Below are positions 9,064 to 16,770 of a stretch of DNA of 64,000 nt, piece after piece. The stretch lies in assembly GCF_000935025.1 (NCBI RefSeq), contig NZ_CP010836.1:3596001-3660000 (forward strand), read 5' to 3'. Position 1 is the stretch's first letter; every line of letters starts with the position of its first letter. A model generated the notes under the pieces. It worked only from the letters and a program-made list of their open reading frames with translations. It did no database searches and had not been told where the DNA came from. The DNA comes from Sphingomonas hengshuiensis (lineage in GTDB: Bacteria > Pseudomonadota > Alphaproteobacteria > Sphingomonadales > Sphingomonadaceae). The position numbers were made by a program, and so were the translations under genes.

Positions 9064-9969
9064 TCAGCCGAGGAACGCCGCCAGCGCCGCGCGAAACGCC
9101 TCGGGCTGGTCGAGCATCACGAAATGCCCGCTGTCGCCGACATCGACGAAGCGCACCTGCGGCGCGCTGGCATATTCGCCATGATACAGCGCGTCGGCGC
9201 GCTCTTTGGGCAGCCGCCCGCCCCAGGGATAGACCAGGGTGATCGGCGTCGCGATCCCCGCCAGGTCGGGGCGCAGATCGGTGGTGGCGTCGTCGTAAAA
9301 GGCGAGCCCGGTCACGCGCGGATCGGCGGCGGCGATCCACTTCGCCACCTGCGCCCGCGATTCGGGCTTCATCGCCTGCGTCGCGGCGACTCCGGCAGCG
9401 GCGGCGGGGTCCTGCGGCTTGCCATATTGGCTCAGGAACTGGTCGCGGATCGCCACTGCGGTCGGCTCGATCATCGCGACGGTCGCGCCGGGGGCGAAGA
9501 TCACCCCGACATAGGGCAGCGCATCGACCACCATCAGCTTGCCGACATCGCCCGGATGCGCCTTGGCGAGCAGCAGCCCCGCCAGCCCGCCCATCGAATG
9601 CCCAACCACCGCCGCCCCGGCCAGCTTCTCGCGCACGATCAGCGCGTGGAGTTCCGCGACGGCGCCCGCGAGCATCCCGGGCTTCAGATTGGCGCGCGGA
9701 TCGTCGCCGCCAAAGCCGTTGACCTGCACCAGATAGACCTTGTGCGTCCTGGCGAGATCGGGCGCGACGCCGTCCCAAACCGCGCGCGGCGTGGTGAGAC
9801 CGGGGATCAGGATCACCGGGCTGCCCTTGCCCGTCACTTCGACCGAGATATGCTCCATCTGGATCGGGGCGGCGGCGGCGGTGGCGCTTTGGCACTTCGC
9901 CGGCGCGGGATTGAGCATGGCGGGGATCGTCACGGCGGCAAGCGCGGCATAGGTGAGCTGGCGGATCAT
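9064..9969 (-). CDS. Secreted alpha/beta hydrolase
   Basis: Predicted exported serine hydrolase (301 residues). Residues 1-27 look like a signal peptide. The fold is shown by the oxyanion-side motif IPGLTTPRAVW, the nucleophile elbow GHSMGG (about residues 123-128) and the late GHFVMLDQPEAF segment that carries the catalytic His. The substrate cannot be read from sequence; esterase or lipase-like activity is most likely. Its ATG overlaps the stop of the XRE regulator upstream (ATGA), so it is the last gene of a three-gene operon. Confidence 0.85.
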   Translation of the reverse strand: MIRQLTYAALAAVTIPAMLNPAPAKCQSATAAAAPIQMEHISVEVTGKGSPVILIPGLTTPRAVWDGVAPDLARTHKVYLVQVNGFGGDDPRANLKPGMLAGAVAELHALIVREKLAGAAVVGHSMGGLAGLLLAKAHPGDVGKLMVVDALPYVGVIFAPGATVAMIEPTAVAIRDQFLSQYGKPQDPAAAAGVAATQAMKPESRAQVAKWIAAADPRVTGLAFYDDATTDLRPDLAGIATPITLVYPWGGRLPKERADALYHGEYASAPQVRFVDVGDSGHFVMLDQPEAFRAALAAFLG

Positions 9970-10175
9970 GGGTTCTGCTCCTTGGCGGGATTGGTGAAAA
10001 TGGCTTCGATCGGCATGTCGAACAGGTCGGCGATGCGGAAGGCGAGCGGCAGCGAGGGGTCGTAGCGCCCGGTCTCGATCGCGTTGACGCTCTGGCGCGA
10101 CACCTCCAGCCGCTCGGCCAGGTCCTGCTGGCTCCAGGCACGCTCGGCGCGCAGCACGCGCAGGCGGTTCTTCAT
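9966..10175 (-). CDS. Small XRE-family (Cro/CI-type) transcriptional regulator
   Basis: A 69-residue protein that is nearly all helix-turn-helix: residues 1-60 match the HTH_3 pattern (LRAERAWSQQDLAERL, then VSRQSVNAIETGRYDPSL, then FDMPIEAIF). The start is ATG 10175, overlapping the stop of the upstream membrane-protein gene (ATGA); upstream in-frame codons are not conserved-looking. Regulators of this size commonly sit beside a small membrane protein of the kind encoded upstream and repress their own operon. A palindrome suited as operator lies at 10604-10637. Confidence 0.9.
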   Translation of the reverse strand: MKNRLRVLRAERAWSQQDLAERLEVSRQSVNAIETGRYDPSLPLAFRIADLFDMPIEAIFTNPAKEQNP

Positions 10176-10600
10176 TCGCCGCCTCCCGTCATCCGGTCGC
10201 GCAGGCCCATCGCGCACTGGACCAGCCCGAAGCTGCCGCACCACAAGGGGAAGGCGAGCATCGTCTCGAAATGCGGGACCACGCCGCCATTCTCCAGAAA
10301 GCCCCACACACTAGTGACGGCGAGCAGGATGCCGATCCCACCGATCATCGCAGTGACGAGGCGCGAGCGAATGAACTCGTCGCGCTCCTCGGCCAGGTAC
10401 ATCCCCATCACCACGATCACCGCCAGGATCGGCACCGACGGCAGCACCGAAAGCAGCACCAGCAGCGCGCCCTGCGGCTCGGCATGGCGCATCCACCACA
10501 CACAGGCGAACAGCGTGACGACATAGAGCGCCATCACCGGCATGAACCGCCGGATATAGCGCTTCTGGGCCGGGTTATGGCGCTGGTTGAGGCTGAACAT
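10172..10600 (-). CDS. Small four-helix membrane protein in an XRE operon
   Basis: Function unknown. The 142-residue product has about four hydrophobic segments (residues ~20-38, ~46-66, ~86-104, ~112-130) with an acidic/basic loop (EERDEFIRSR) between the second and third, the pattern of small membrane proteins paired with short XRE regulators. It is the first gene of the operon. Its ribosome binding site, AAGGGAG, lies inside one arm of an inverted repeat just upstream, so translation as well as transcription could be controlled there. Confidence 0.8.
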   Translation of the reverse strand: MFSLNQRHNPAQKRYIRRFMPVMALYVVTLFACVWWMRHAEPQGALLVLLSVLPSVPILAVIVVMGMYLAEERDEFIRSRLVTAMIGGIGILLAVTSVWGFLENGGVVPHFETMLAFPLWCGSFGLVQCAMGLRDRMTGGGE

Positions 10601-10603
10601 GAC

Positions 10604-10658
10604 AAGCTCCCTTTCGAATCAGTAAAGGGAGCTTTACGCCGCTGCGCGCCAATGTCAA
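10604..10658 (-). promoter_or_regulatory. Promoter and palindromic operator of the XRE operon
   Basis: Reading leftward, a perfect TTGACA -35 hexamer (10658-10653) lies 16 nt before TAAAGC (10636-10631), a plausible -10. The palindrome GTAAAG-N4-CTTTAC (10622-10637) overlaps this -10. A larger 11-bp inverted repeat (arms 10604-10614 and 10624-10634) spans into the Shine-Dalgarno. This layout fits a repressor site for the XRE protein of the operon. The assignment is inference from position and symmetry. Confidence 0.6.
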
Positions 10659-10791
10659 CCACACTTTCCACAAAGCAAAGCACCCTGTCCCATCTGTCAA
10701 GCAAGCCAACCGCCCACGCGACAGCGCCCGCAGGCCGCAAGGACCCGCGCTCTGGGCAATGTTCGTCCTGTTCGAAAGGCGCAGCGCAGCC

Positions 10792-12189
10792 TCAGCCGCG
10801 CAGCCGCTCCACCATATCCGCCGCGAGCAGGCTCAGCGTGTCGTCGCGCGCGCCCATCACCACGATGCGGTCGCCGGGCCGCGCCTGCGCGACCAGATGC
10901 GCCGCCGCCGCCGCGCGATCGGGGATGTGCAGCGCCGCTGCGCCCGTTACCGCGACGTCGCGCACGATGTCCGCGCTGGTAACCTCGCGCGCGACGGTGC
11001 CGCCCTGATAGACCGGATCGGGCAGCACGAGCAGGTCGTCCGCCGCCAGCTTCGCCGCGAACATCGCGACCAGCTCGGCGCGCATCACTTTCAGCGGGCC
11101 ATAGCCATGCGGCTGGAACAGCAGCAGCAACCGCCCCGGAAAGGTGTGGAGCGTGTCCAAAGTCGCGGCGATCTTGTCGGGGTTGTGCCCGAAATCGTCG
11201 ATCACGGCGACCCCGCCCGCCTCGCCGACCAGCTCGAACCGCCGCTTGAGCCCCGCAAACCCCGCAATCGCGCGCACCGCATCGGCCAGTTCGACGCCGC
11301 TAGCCCGCACCGCGCCGATCGCCGCCAGCGCATTGGCGACATTGTGCCGCCCCGGCACCGCCAGCGTCACCCGCACCGGCACGCCCCCGCGCTCGACCAG
11401 CTCAAAGCTGGACCCGAACGGCGCCGCCTCGATCCCGCGCGCGACCAGATCGGCCTCGCCCTCGATCGCGAAGGTCAGCAACCGCCCCGGCGGCAACGCC
11501 ATCGCCAGCGCCGCGCCTTCTTCATTGTCGAGGTTGACCACCGCCGTCGCCGCCCGCGCGATGAACCCACCGAACAGCGCGCGCAGTTCCTCCAGCGACT
11601 TATGGTCGAGGCTGACATTGTTGAGCACCGCGATGTGCGGGCGATACAGCGCGATCGACCCGTCGCTCTCGTCGACTTCGCTGACGAAGGTCCCGCCCTC
11701 CCCCACCAGCGCGCTGGCAAAGGGCGCGTCGGGCGTGGCGAAATTCTTCATCACCGCCCCGTTCATCACCGTCGGATCGCGGCCCAGCGCGTGGAGCATC
11801 CAGCCGATCATGCCGGTCACGGTCGATTTGCCGCTGGTCCCCGCCACCCCGATCGATTGCGGCGCGGCGTTGAACAGCGCCGAGAGCAGCTCGGGCCGCG
11901 TCATCCGCTCCGCCCCCACCACCTCCGCCGCGACCATGTCGGCCACGGTCGCCTCGATCGCCGCCGATGCCACCACGATCTGGTCCGCCGACACGATCCC
12001 GCTGCCGTCCTGCGGGAACAGCGCCACGCCCCGGCGGCGCAGGTCGTCGAACTTGGCGGGCAGCCGTGCCTGGTCGAGGCTGCGGTCCGATCCCGCGACG
12101 GTGGCCCCCTGCCCCGCCAGGATCATCGCCAGCGGCATCATTCCCGATCCGCCGATCCCGACGAAGAAGTAAGGTTTGCGATGATCCAT
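10792..12189 (-). CDS. Mur ligase family protein, Mpl-like (murein tripeptide ligase)
   Basis: Probable cytoplasmic ATP-dependent ligase that re-attaches recycled L-Ala-gamma-D-Glu-mDAP tripeptide to UDP-MurNAc. The 465 residues follow the MurC/Mpl plan: Rossmann start (VGIGGSGM, residues 10-17), ATP-binding loop GTSGKST (117-123), EVDESDG (171-177), [10 protein letters not shown] (280-289) and [10 protein letters not shown] (331-340), the equivalent of DD-x-x-HHP in MurC and Mpl. The P-loop is GTSGKST rather than the common GTHGKT. MurC itself (UDP-MurNAc:L-Ala ligase) is the alternative reading. I favour Mpl because a cytoplasmic LD-carboxypeptidase, which makes the tripeptide, is encoded divergently 41 bp away. 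Confidence 0.8.
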   Translation of the reverse strand: MDHRKPYFFVGIGGSGMMPLAMILAGQGATVAGSDRSLDQARLPAKFDDLRRRGVALFPQDGSGIVSADQIVVASAAIEATVADMVAAEVVGAERMTRPELLSALFNAAPQSIGVAGTSGKSTVTGMIGWMLHALGRDPTVMNGAVMKNFATPDAPFASALVGEGGTFVSEVDESDGSIALYRPHIAVLNNVSLDHKSLEELRALFGGFIARAATAVVNLDNEEGAALAMALPPGRLLTFAIEGEADLVARGIEAAPFGSSFELVERGGVPVRVTLAVPGRHNVANALAAIGAVRASGVELADAVRAIAGFAGLKRRFELVGEAGGVAVIDDFGHNPDKIAATLDTLHTFPGRLLLLFQPHGYGPLKVMRAELVAMFAAKLAADDLLVLPDPVYQGGTVAREVTSADIVRDVAVTGAAALHIPDRAAAAAHLVAQARPGDRIVVMGARDDTLSLLAADMVERLRG

Positions 12190-12230
12190 CGCCTCGCGCT
12201 ATCGCCAGTTTGACGGCAAGGGGCAAGCTT

Positions 12231-13067
12231 ATGCGTATCGGAGTAGTGGCACCGGCACGGACGGTCAGCAGGGAATCCTCGCTGCGGCTCGCCGCGTTCA
12301 TGGCGTTGACCTATCCCGATCACGACATCGTGTTCCACCCGCAATGCTATCTGGAGGAAGGCCATTTCGCCGGCCCCGATTCGGTGCGCGCCGCCGCCTT
12401 CCTCGAATTTGCCAATGATCCCGCGTTCGACGCGATCTGGTTCGCGCGCGGCGGCTATGGGTCGAACCGCATTCTTGACACGGTGATGCCCCAGCTCGGG
12501 CCGGCGGCGCGGCACAAGACCTATATCGGCTTTTCGGACATGGGGTTCCTGCTCGGCGCGCTCTATGCGCGTGGCATCGGGCGCCAGGCGCATGGATCGA
12601 TGGCGAGCAGCCTGGGGCGCAACGACAAGGGCGAATCGACCGGCTGGGTGCTCGGCTGGCTGATCGACGGCGACAAAAGCGGCCTTGAGCCCAGCCTCGC
12701 CACCGATCGCCGCCCCGCCGCCGCCTTCAACCTGTCGATCCTGACGGCGCTGATCGGGACGCAGTGGCTGCCCGACCTCACCGACCATGTCCTGATGATC
12801 GAGGAAGTCGACGAGCCGCTGTACCGGATCGACCGCATGCTGTTCCAGATGGCGCACGCCACTCAGCTGAAGGGGATTGCGGGGGTGCGGCTCGGCGCGG
12901 TCTCGGCGATCAAGGACAATGGCGAAAAGGAAGGGACGTACAGCTTCGGCGAGACGATCGACCAGATGATCGTCCGCTGGTGCCGCGACATGAACGTGCC
13001 CTATCTCGGTCGCGCCGAGATCGGCCATGTCGAGCTGAACCGCGTGGTGCCGTTCGGCCTGTCCTGA
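12231..13067 (+). CDS. ldcA: LD-carboxypeptidase (murein tetrapeptide carboxypeptidase, S66 family)
   Basis: Cytoplasmic serine peptidase that removes the terminal D-Ala from recycled murein tetrapeptides, giving the tripeptide used by Mpl. The 278 residues carry the S66 signature: nucleophile Ser102 in GFSDMGF, the Glu region MIEEVDE (near residue 189) and the His in GHVELNRVVPFG near the C-terminus. ATG 12231 begins MRIGVVAPA, the normal N-terminus; the frame upstream overlaps the divergent Mur ligase and is a shadow. Divergent from the Mpl-like gene, with a 41-bp shared promoter region. Confidence 0.9.
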   Translation: MRIGVVAPARTVSRESSLRLAAFMALTYPDHDIVFHPQCYLEEGHFAGPDSVRAAAFLEFANDPAFDAIWFARGGYGSNRILDTVMPQLGPAARHKTYIGFSDMGFLLGALYARGIGRQAHGSMASSLGRNDKGESTGWVLGWLIDGDKSGLEPSLATDRRPAAAFNLSILTALIGTQWLPDLTDHVLMIEEVDEPLYRIDRMLFQMAHATQLKGIAGVRLGAVSAIKDNGEKEGTYSFGETIDQMIVRWCRDMNVPYLGRAEIGHVELNRVVPFGLS

Positions 13068-13079
13068 CCGGACCCGCGC

Positions 13080-13274
13080 CTATTCGAGTTCGAGTATCCA
13101 GCTTCGTGCCGGGGCCGCCGCGCCAAACGCCGATGACTCCGGAATGCCCAGCCGCTGCGCGAAGGATCGCGCCAGCAGGATACGCCGCTCCGCCCCCGCG
13201 GGGGTCACCGACCGCTTGGCAGCGGCAAGCTCCTCGGCAAATCGCCGGCGATAATAACGTTCATCGGATTCCAT
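13080..13274 (-). CDS. Small hypothetical protein (64 residues)
   Basis: No recognised family. The product is short, charged and probably helical at first (ESDERYYRRRFAEELAAAKR) with a hydrophobic C-terminal tail (ARSWILELE). ATG 13274 is preceded by a purine-rich stretch. It is convergent with ldcA, 12 bp away, and divergent from thrS. The same frame stays open further upstream to 13670, overlapping thrS, but that part looks non-coding. Resembles short sphingomonad ORFs of unknown role; moderate confidence that it is a gene. Confidence 0.55.
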   Translation of the reverse strand: MESDERYYRRRFAEELAAAKRSVTPAGAERRILLARSFAQRLGIPESSAFGAAAPARSWILELE

Positions 13275-13479
13275 CGGTGCGCCCCCCCCGATTCGCGCGT
13301 CGGTTTCCCGATCACGCCCCTTGCTGATAAGACCCTTATCGTTACGCAACTGCAACAGAATTGATGCGTTTTTGTGAAGCGAGCCCCGGTTTTCGCGCAA
13401 AATCGACTCGGCTTGCCTATATCGCGCCTGCACAGGCATAAGCCGCGCTCCAAAACCCTCTATCAAGCGAGTATTCCCC

Positions 13480-15480
13480 GTGTCCGAGATGTTCCGCATA
13501 ACGCTGCCCGACGGTTCCGTCCGTGAGGTAGCCCCGGGGACTACCCCGGCGGACATCGCCGCCGCGATCGGCCCCGGCCTCGCCAAGGCGGCGCTCGCCG
13601 CGCGCGTCGATGGCGAGCTGCGCGACATCGGTCGCCCGTTCGACGGCGACGCCCAGCTCGCGCTCGTCACCGCCCGCGACGAGAAGGACGCGCTCGAACT
13701 CGCGCGCCACGATTATGCGCATATCCTGGCCGAGGCGGTGCAGCATCTGTTCCCCGGCACGCAGATCACCTTCGGCCCCTCGACCGATGACGGCTTCTAT
13801 TACGACTTCGCGCCAAAGGACCGCCCCTTCACCGAGGAGGACCTGCCCGCGATCGAGGAGGAGATGCGCCGCATCATCGCGAAGGACGAGCCGCTGATCC
13901 GCGAAGTCTGGTCGCGCGCCGATCTGATCGCGCGCTGGCAGGCAGAGGGTGAGACCTTCAAGGCCGAATGGGCCGCCGAACTGCCCGAGGGCGAGGAACT
14001 GACCGTCTATCGCGCGGGCAAGGGCGCGGATGCCTGGCTCGACATGTGCCGCGGCCCCCACCTCGCCTCGACCGGCAAGGTCGCGCCCGATGCCTTCAAG
14101 CTCACGCGCGTCTCGGGCGCCTATTGGCGCGGCGACCAGAACAACGCGATGCTCAGCCGCATCTACGGCACCGGCTGGCTCAACAAGAAGCAGCTCCAGG
14201 AGCATCTGACTCGGCTGGAGGAAGCCGCCAAGCGCGACCATCGCAAGCTGGGGCAGGAAATGGACCTGTTCCACTTGCAGGCGGAAGCGCATGGCAGCGT
14301 GTTCTGGCACCCGCACGGCTTCACGATCTGGCGCGCGCTCGAGGCCTATATGCGCCGCGCGATCGACGGCGCGGGCTATCGCGAGGTCAAGACGCCACAG
14401 GTGATGGACGCGCGCCAATGGGAGCAGTCGGGCCATTGGGGCAAATATCGCGAGAATATGTTCGTCATCCCCGACGAGGTGCCCAATACCGAGGATGACG
14501 GCCCGATCGTGTCGAACGACGCGCAGTGGATGGCGCTCAAGCCGATGAACTGCCCGGCACACGTCCTGATCTTCCGCCAGGGGATCAAATCCTATCGCGA
14601 CCTGCCGCTGCGCCTCTACGAAAATGGCTGCTGCCACCGCAACGAGCCGCACGGCGCGCTGCACGGGCTGATGCGCGTCCGCCAGTTCACGCAGGACGAC
14701 GCGCACATCTTCTGCCGCGAGGACCAGATCGTCGACGAGGTCCGCGCCTTTTGCGCGCTCGCCGACCGCATCTACAAGGATTTCGGCTTCACCTATGCGA
14801 TCAAGCTCGCGCTGCGCCCCGACAAGCGCTTCGGCACCGAAGAGATGTGGGACAAGGCCGAGACCGAGCTGCGCAACGCCGTGGTCACGGCGGGGCTCGC
14901 GACCGAGGAATATGGCTGGGAGGAACTGCCCGGCGAAGGCGCCTTCTACGCGCCCAAGCTCGAATGGCATCTGACCGACGCGATCGGCCGCACCTGGCAG
15001 GTCGGCACGATCCAGTCGGACCGCGTGCTGCCCGACCGGCTCGACGCCAGCTATGTCGGCGAGGATGGCGAGCGCCACCGCCCGATCATGCTCCACCGCG
15101 CGATCTTCGGGTCGTATGAGCGGTTCATCGGCATCCTGATCGAACATTTCGCCGGGCGCCTGCCCACCTGGCTCGCCCCGGTGCAGGCGGTGGTCGCGAC
15201 GATCGTGTCGGATGCCGACGACTATGCGCTCGCGGTGGTGGAAAAGCTGAAGGCAGCGGGCATTCGCGTCGAGAGCGACCTGCGCAACGAGAAGATCAAC
15301 TACAAGGTGCGCGAACATTCGCTGGCCAAGGTCCCGAACCTGCTGGTCGTCGGCAAGCGCGAGGCCGAGGAAGGCACCGTCGCGCTCCGCGTGCTGGGCA
15401 GCCAGGGCCAGCAGATGCTGACGCTCGACGAGGCAGTGGCGCGGCTGATCGACGAGGCGACTCCGCCCGATCTGAAATGA
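13480..15480 (+). CDS. thrS: Threonine--tRNA ligase
   Basis: Charges tRNA-Thr with threonine in the cytoplasm. The 666-residue length is normal. Domains in order: N-terminal TGS (residues ~1-65), editing domain with [12 protein letters not shown] (His-x3-His, ~80-92), class II catalytic core (~245-540; motif 2 [17 protein letters not shown], motif 3 near [11 protein letters not shown]), and C-terminal anticodon-binding domain (~550-650). The start is GTG 13480; ATG 13489 ([10 protein letters not shown]) is nearly as good. No T-box is visible, as expected outside Gram-positive bacteria. infC does not follow it, unlike in E. coli; an IS30 element sits immediately downstream. Confidence 0.97.
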   Translation: MSEMFRITLPDGSVREVAPGTTPADIAAAIGPGLAKAALAARVDGELRDIGRPFDGDAQLALVTARDEKDALELARHDYAHILAEAVQHLFPGTQITFGPSTDDGFYYDFAPKDRPFTEEDLPAIEEEMRRIIAKDEPLIREVWSRADLIARWQAEGETFKAEWAAELPEGEELTVYRAGKGADAWLDMCRGPHLASTGKVAPDAFKLTRVSGAYWRGDQNNAMLSRIYGTGWLNKKQLQEHLTRLEEAAKRDHRKLGQEMDLFHLQAEAHGSVFWHPHGFTIWRALEAYMRRAIDGAGYREVKTPQVMDARQWEQSGHWGKYRENMFVIPDEVPNTEDDGPIVSNDAQWMALKPMNCPAHVLIFRQGIKSYRDLPLRLYENGCCHRNEPHGALHGLMRVRQFTQDDAHIFCREDQIVDEVRAFCALADRIYKDFGFTYAIKLALRPDKRFGTEEMWDKAETELRNAVVTAGLATEEYGWEELPGEGAFYAPKLEWHLTDAIGRTWQVGTIQSDRVLPDRLDASYVGEDGERHRPIMLHRAIFGSYERFIGILIEHFAGRLPTWLAPVQAVVATIVSDADDYALAVVEKLKAAGIRVESDLRNEKINYKVREHSLAKVPNLLVVGKREAEEGTVALRVLGSQGQQMLTLDEAVARLIDEATPPDLK

Positions 15481-15533
15481 GCGGCGCCCCCGCCGGGCGA
15501 TCGGATGAGGAAACGGGCAAACCTTAACGCCGT

Positions 15534-15555
15534 CATCCCAGCGAAGGCTGGGATG
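15534..15555. repeat. REP-like hairpin left of the IS30 element
   Basis: A perfect palindrome, CATCCCAGC-GAAG-GCTGGGATG, one base from the left end of the IS. Sequences of this kind recur between genes in sphingomonads. It could also act as a weak terminator for thrS. Confidence 0.75.
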
Positions 15556-15556
15556 T

Positions 15557-16605
15557 GGACTCACGGTTGAAGTGCACCGGTTGAGATTTTGGAGAATGCC
15601 TCGGCGGGTGTGAGGAAGCCAAGGCATTTTCTGGGGATGTTGTTGAGCCGGTCGGCACAGGCACGGAGTTGTCTGTGGCTGACGGTGTCGAGGTCGGTTT
15701 TGCGAGGCAGGCTTCGGCGCAGTCGGCCGATGGTGTTTTCGACACCGCCCTTTTGCCATGGGGCTCGGACATCGCAGAAGAAGGTCTGGATGCCGAGGCT
15801 GTCGTGAAGGCGGTGATGTTCGGCGAACTCGGTGCCGTTGTCGAAGCTGATGGTCCTGCGCAGATCCTGGGGGATATGGCGCAGTCTGCGGGTGATCCGG
15901 CGTGCGGTCAGCTCGGCTCTGCGGTGGGGTGGCTTGTCGAGGATGGTGTAGCGTGTGTGGCGCTCGTGCAGGACGAGGACATTGTGCCCATATCGGGCGA
16001 ACAGCATATAGTCGGCTTCCCAATGGCCCGGCTGTGCGCGATCCCGGGCTTCGAGGGGGCGTTCGCCGATCGGCCTGCGCTGTTTGATGAAGCTGGCCGG
16101 GCTTCCGCCCTGGCGGCCATAGCGGCCGCGCCTTGCCTTGCAGCGGGGCAGAAGGCGGTGCCAGTAGTCCTTCTGGGCCGAGCGATGATAGACGTATCGA
16201 TAGATTGACTCGTGGCTGACCATGGTGCGACCGTGCTCAAGCGCCAGTCGGCCGGCGATCTGTTCGGGAGAGCATCCCATCGCAAGGCCGTTCTTCACGA
16301 TATCTCGCAGGTCCGGCTGGCGCGCCAGCTTGAAACGGCAGTCCCATCGTCGTCGTCTGATCGCGAGCCTATGGGCACGCCCGGGCGCATAGCCGCCGGG
16401 CCAGACCTTGGTCGGCTTGCTATTGCGCCTGAGTTCCCGACCGACCGTCGTGTGATCACGCCCGATCGCGGTGGCAATCTGTCGGCAAGATATACCGCCT
16501 TCATGAAGGCGGCATATCTCGATCCGCTCGTCGAGGCTGAGCTGCCTGTAATGTCGTCCCATCGCGCAATCACCTTAGCAGGTGGTGCACTTGTTCCGTG
16601 AGTCC
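15557..16605. mobile_element. IS30-family insertion sequence, apparently intact
   Basis: About 1.05 kb with one transposase on the minus strand. The ends are imperfect inverted repeats of 22 bp: 15557-15578 (GGACTCACGG-TTG-AAGTGCACC) and 16584-16605 (complement GGACTCACGG-AAC-AAGTGCACC), differing at three central positions. The transposase stop lies inside the left repeat. I could not identify a target duplication; IS30 elements make only 2-3 bp. The element lies between two short hairpins, so it may have targeted a REP-like site. Confidence 0.9.
15561..16562 (-). CDS. IS30-family transposase
   Basis: DDE transposase of 333 residues. The N-terminal helix-turn-helix region (LSLDERIEICRLHEGG, then CRQIATAIGRDHTTVGREL) binds the inverted repeats. 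The catalytic core has Asp in GHWEADYM (about residue 184), Asp in ISFDNGTEF and Glu in KGGVENTIGRLRR, the DDE order of the family. Full length with no frameshift, so probably active. It is the only gene of the element. Confidence 0.95.
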   Translation of the reverse strand: MGRHYRQLSLDERIEICRLHEGGISCRQIATAIGRDHTTVGRELRRNSKPTKVWPGGYAPGRAHRLAIRRRRWDCRFKLARQPDLRDIVKNGLAMGCSPEQIAGRLALEHGRTMVSHESIYRYVYHRSAQKDYWHRLLPRCKARRGRYGRQGGSPASFIKQRRPIGERPLEARDRAQPGHWEADYMLFARYGHNVLVLHERHTRYTILDKPPHRRAELTARRITRRLRHIPQDLRRTISFDNGTEFAEHHRLHDSLGIQTFFCDVRAPWQKGGVENTIGRLRRSLPRKTDLDTVSHRQLRACADRLNNIPRKCLGFLTPAEAFSKISTGALQP

Positions 16606-16662
16606 GGGGGACCCATTCAGCCACTCCGCTGGACCAAAAGAGACAGACGGAGCCACGAATGG

Positions 16663-16682
16663 ATCCTGACTTTCGTCAGGAT
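16663..16682. repeat. REP-like hairpin right of the IS30 element
   Basis: A perfect palindrome, ATCCTGAC-TTTC-GTCAGGAT, between the IS and glnD. Together with the hairpin at 15534 it suggests that the IS inserted into or between members of a small intergenic repeat family. Confidence 0.7.
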
Positions 16683-16770
16683 AACAATCTTCTCGCATAA
16701 GCGACTCCCCACCCCCGCCGGGCAACCGGCGGGGGTGACGCGGCGCGATAAGCCTCCTATCTCGGTTGCC

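Noticed and set aside
13275..13479. T-box or other leader riboswitch before thrS
   Set aside because: No specifier loop, antiterminator or T-box consensus sequence was found; T-boxes are not expected in this group.
13417..16023. 868-codon minus-strand ORF across thrS and the IS30 element
   Set aside because: It is antisense to thrS and runs into the transposase in another frame; the protein is low-complexity and matches nothing.
16582..16770. 63-codon N-terminal extension of GlnD
   Set aside because: It begins inside the right inverted repeat of the IS30 element and crosses a REP-like hairpin; the family-like sequence starts at ATG 16771.
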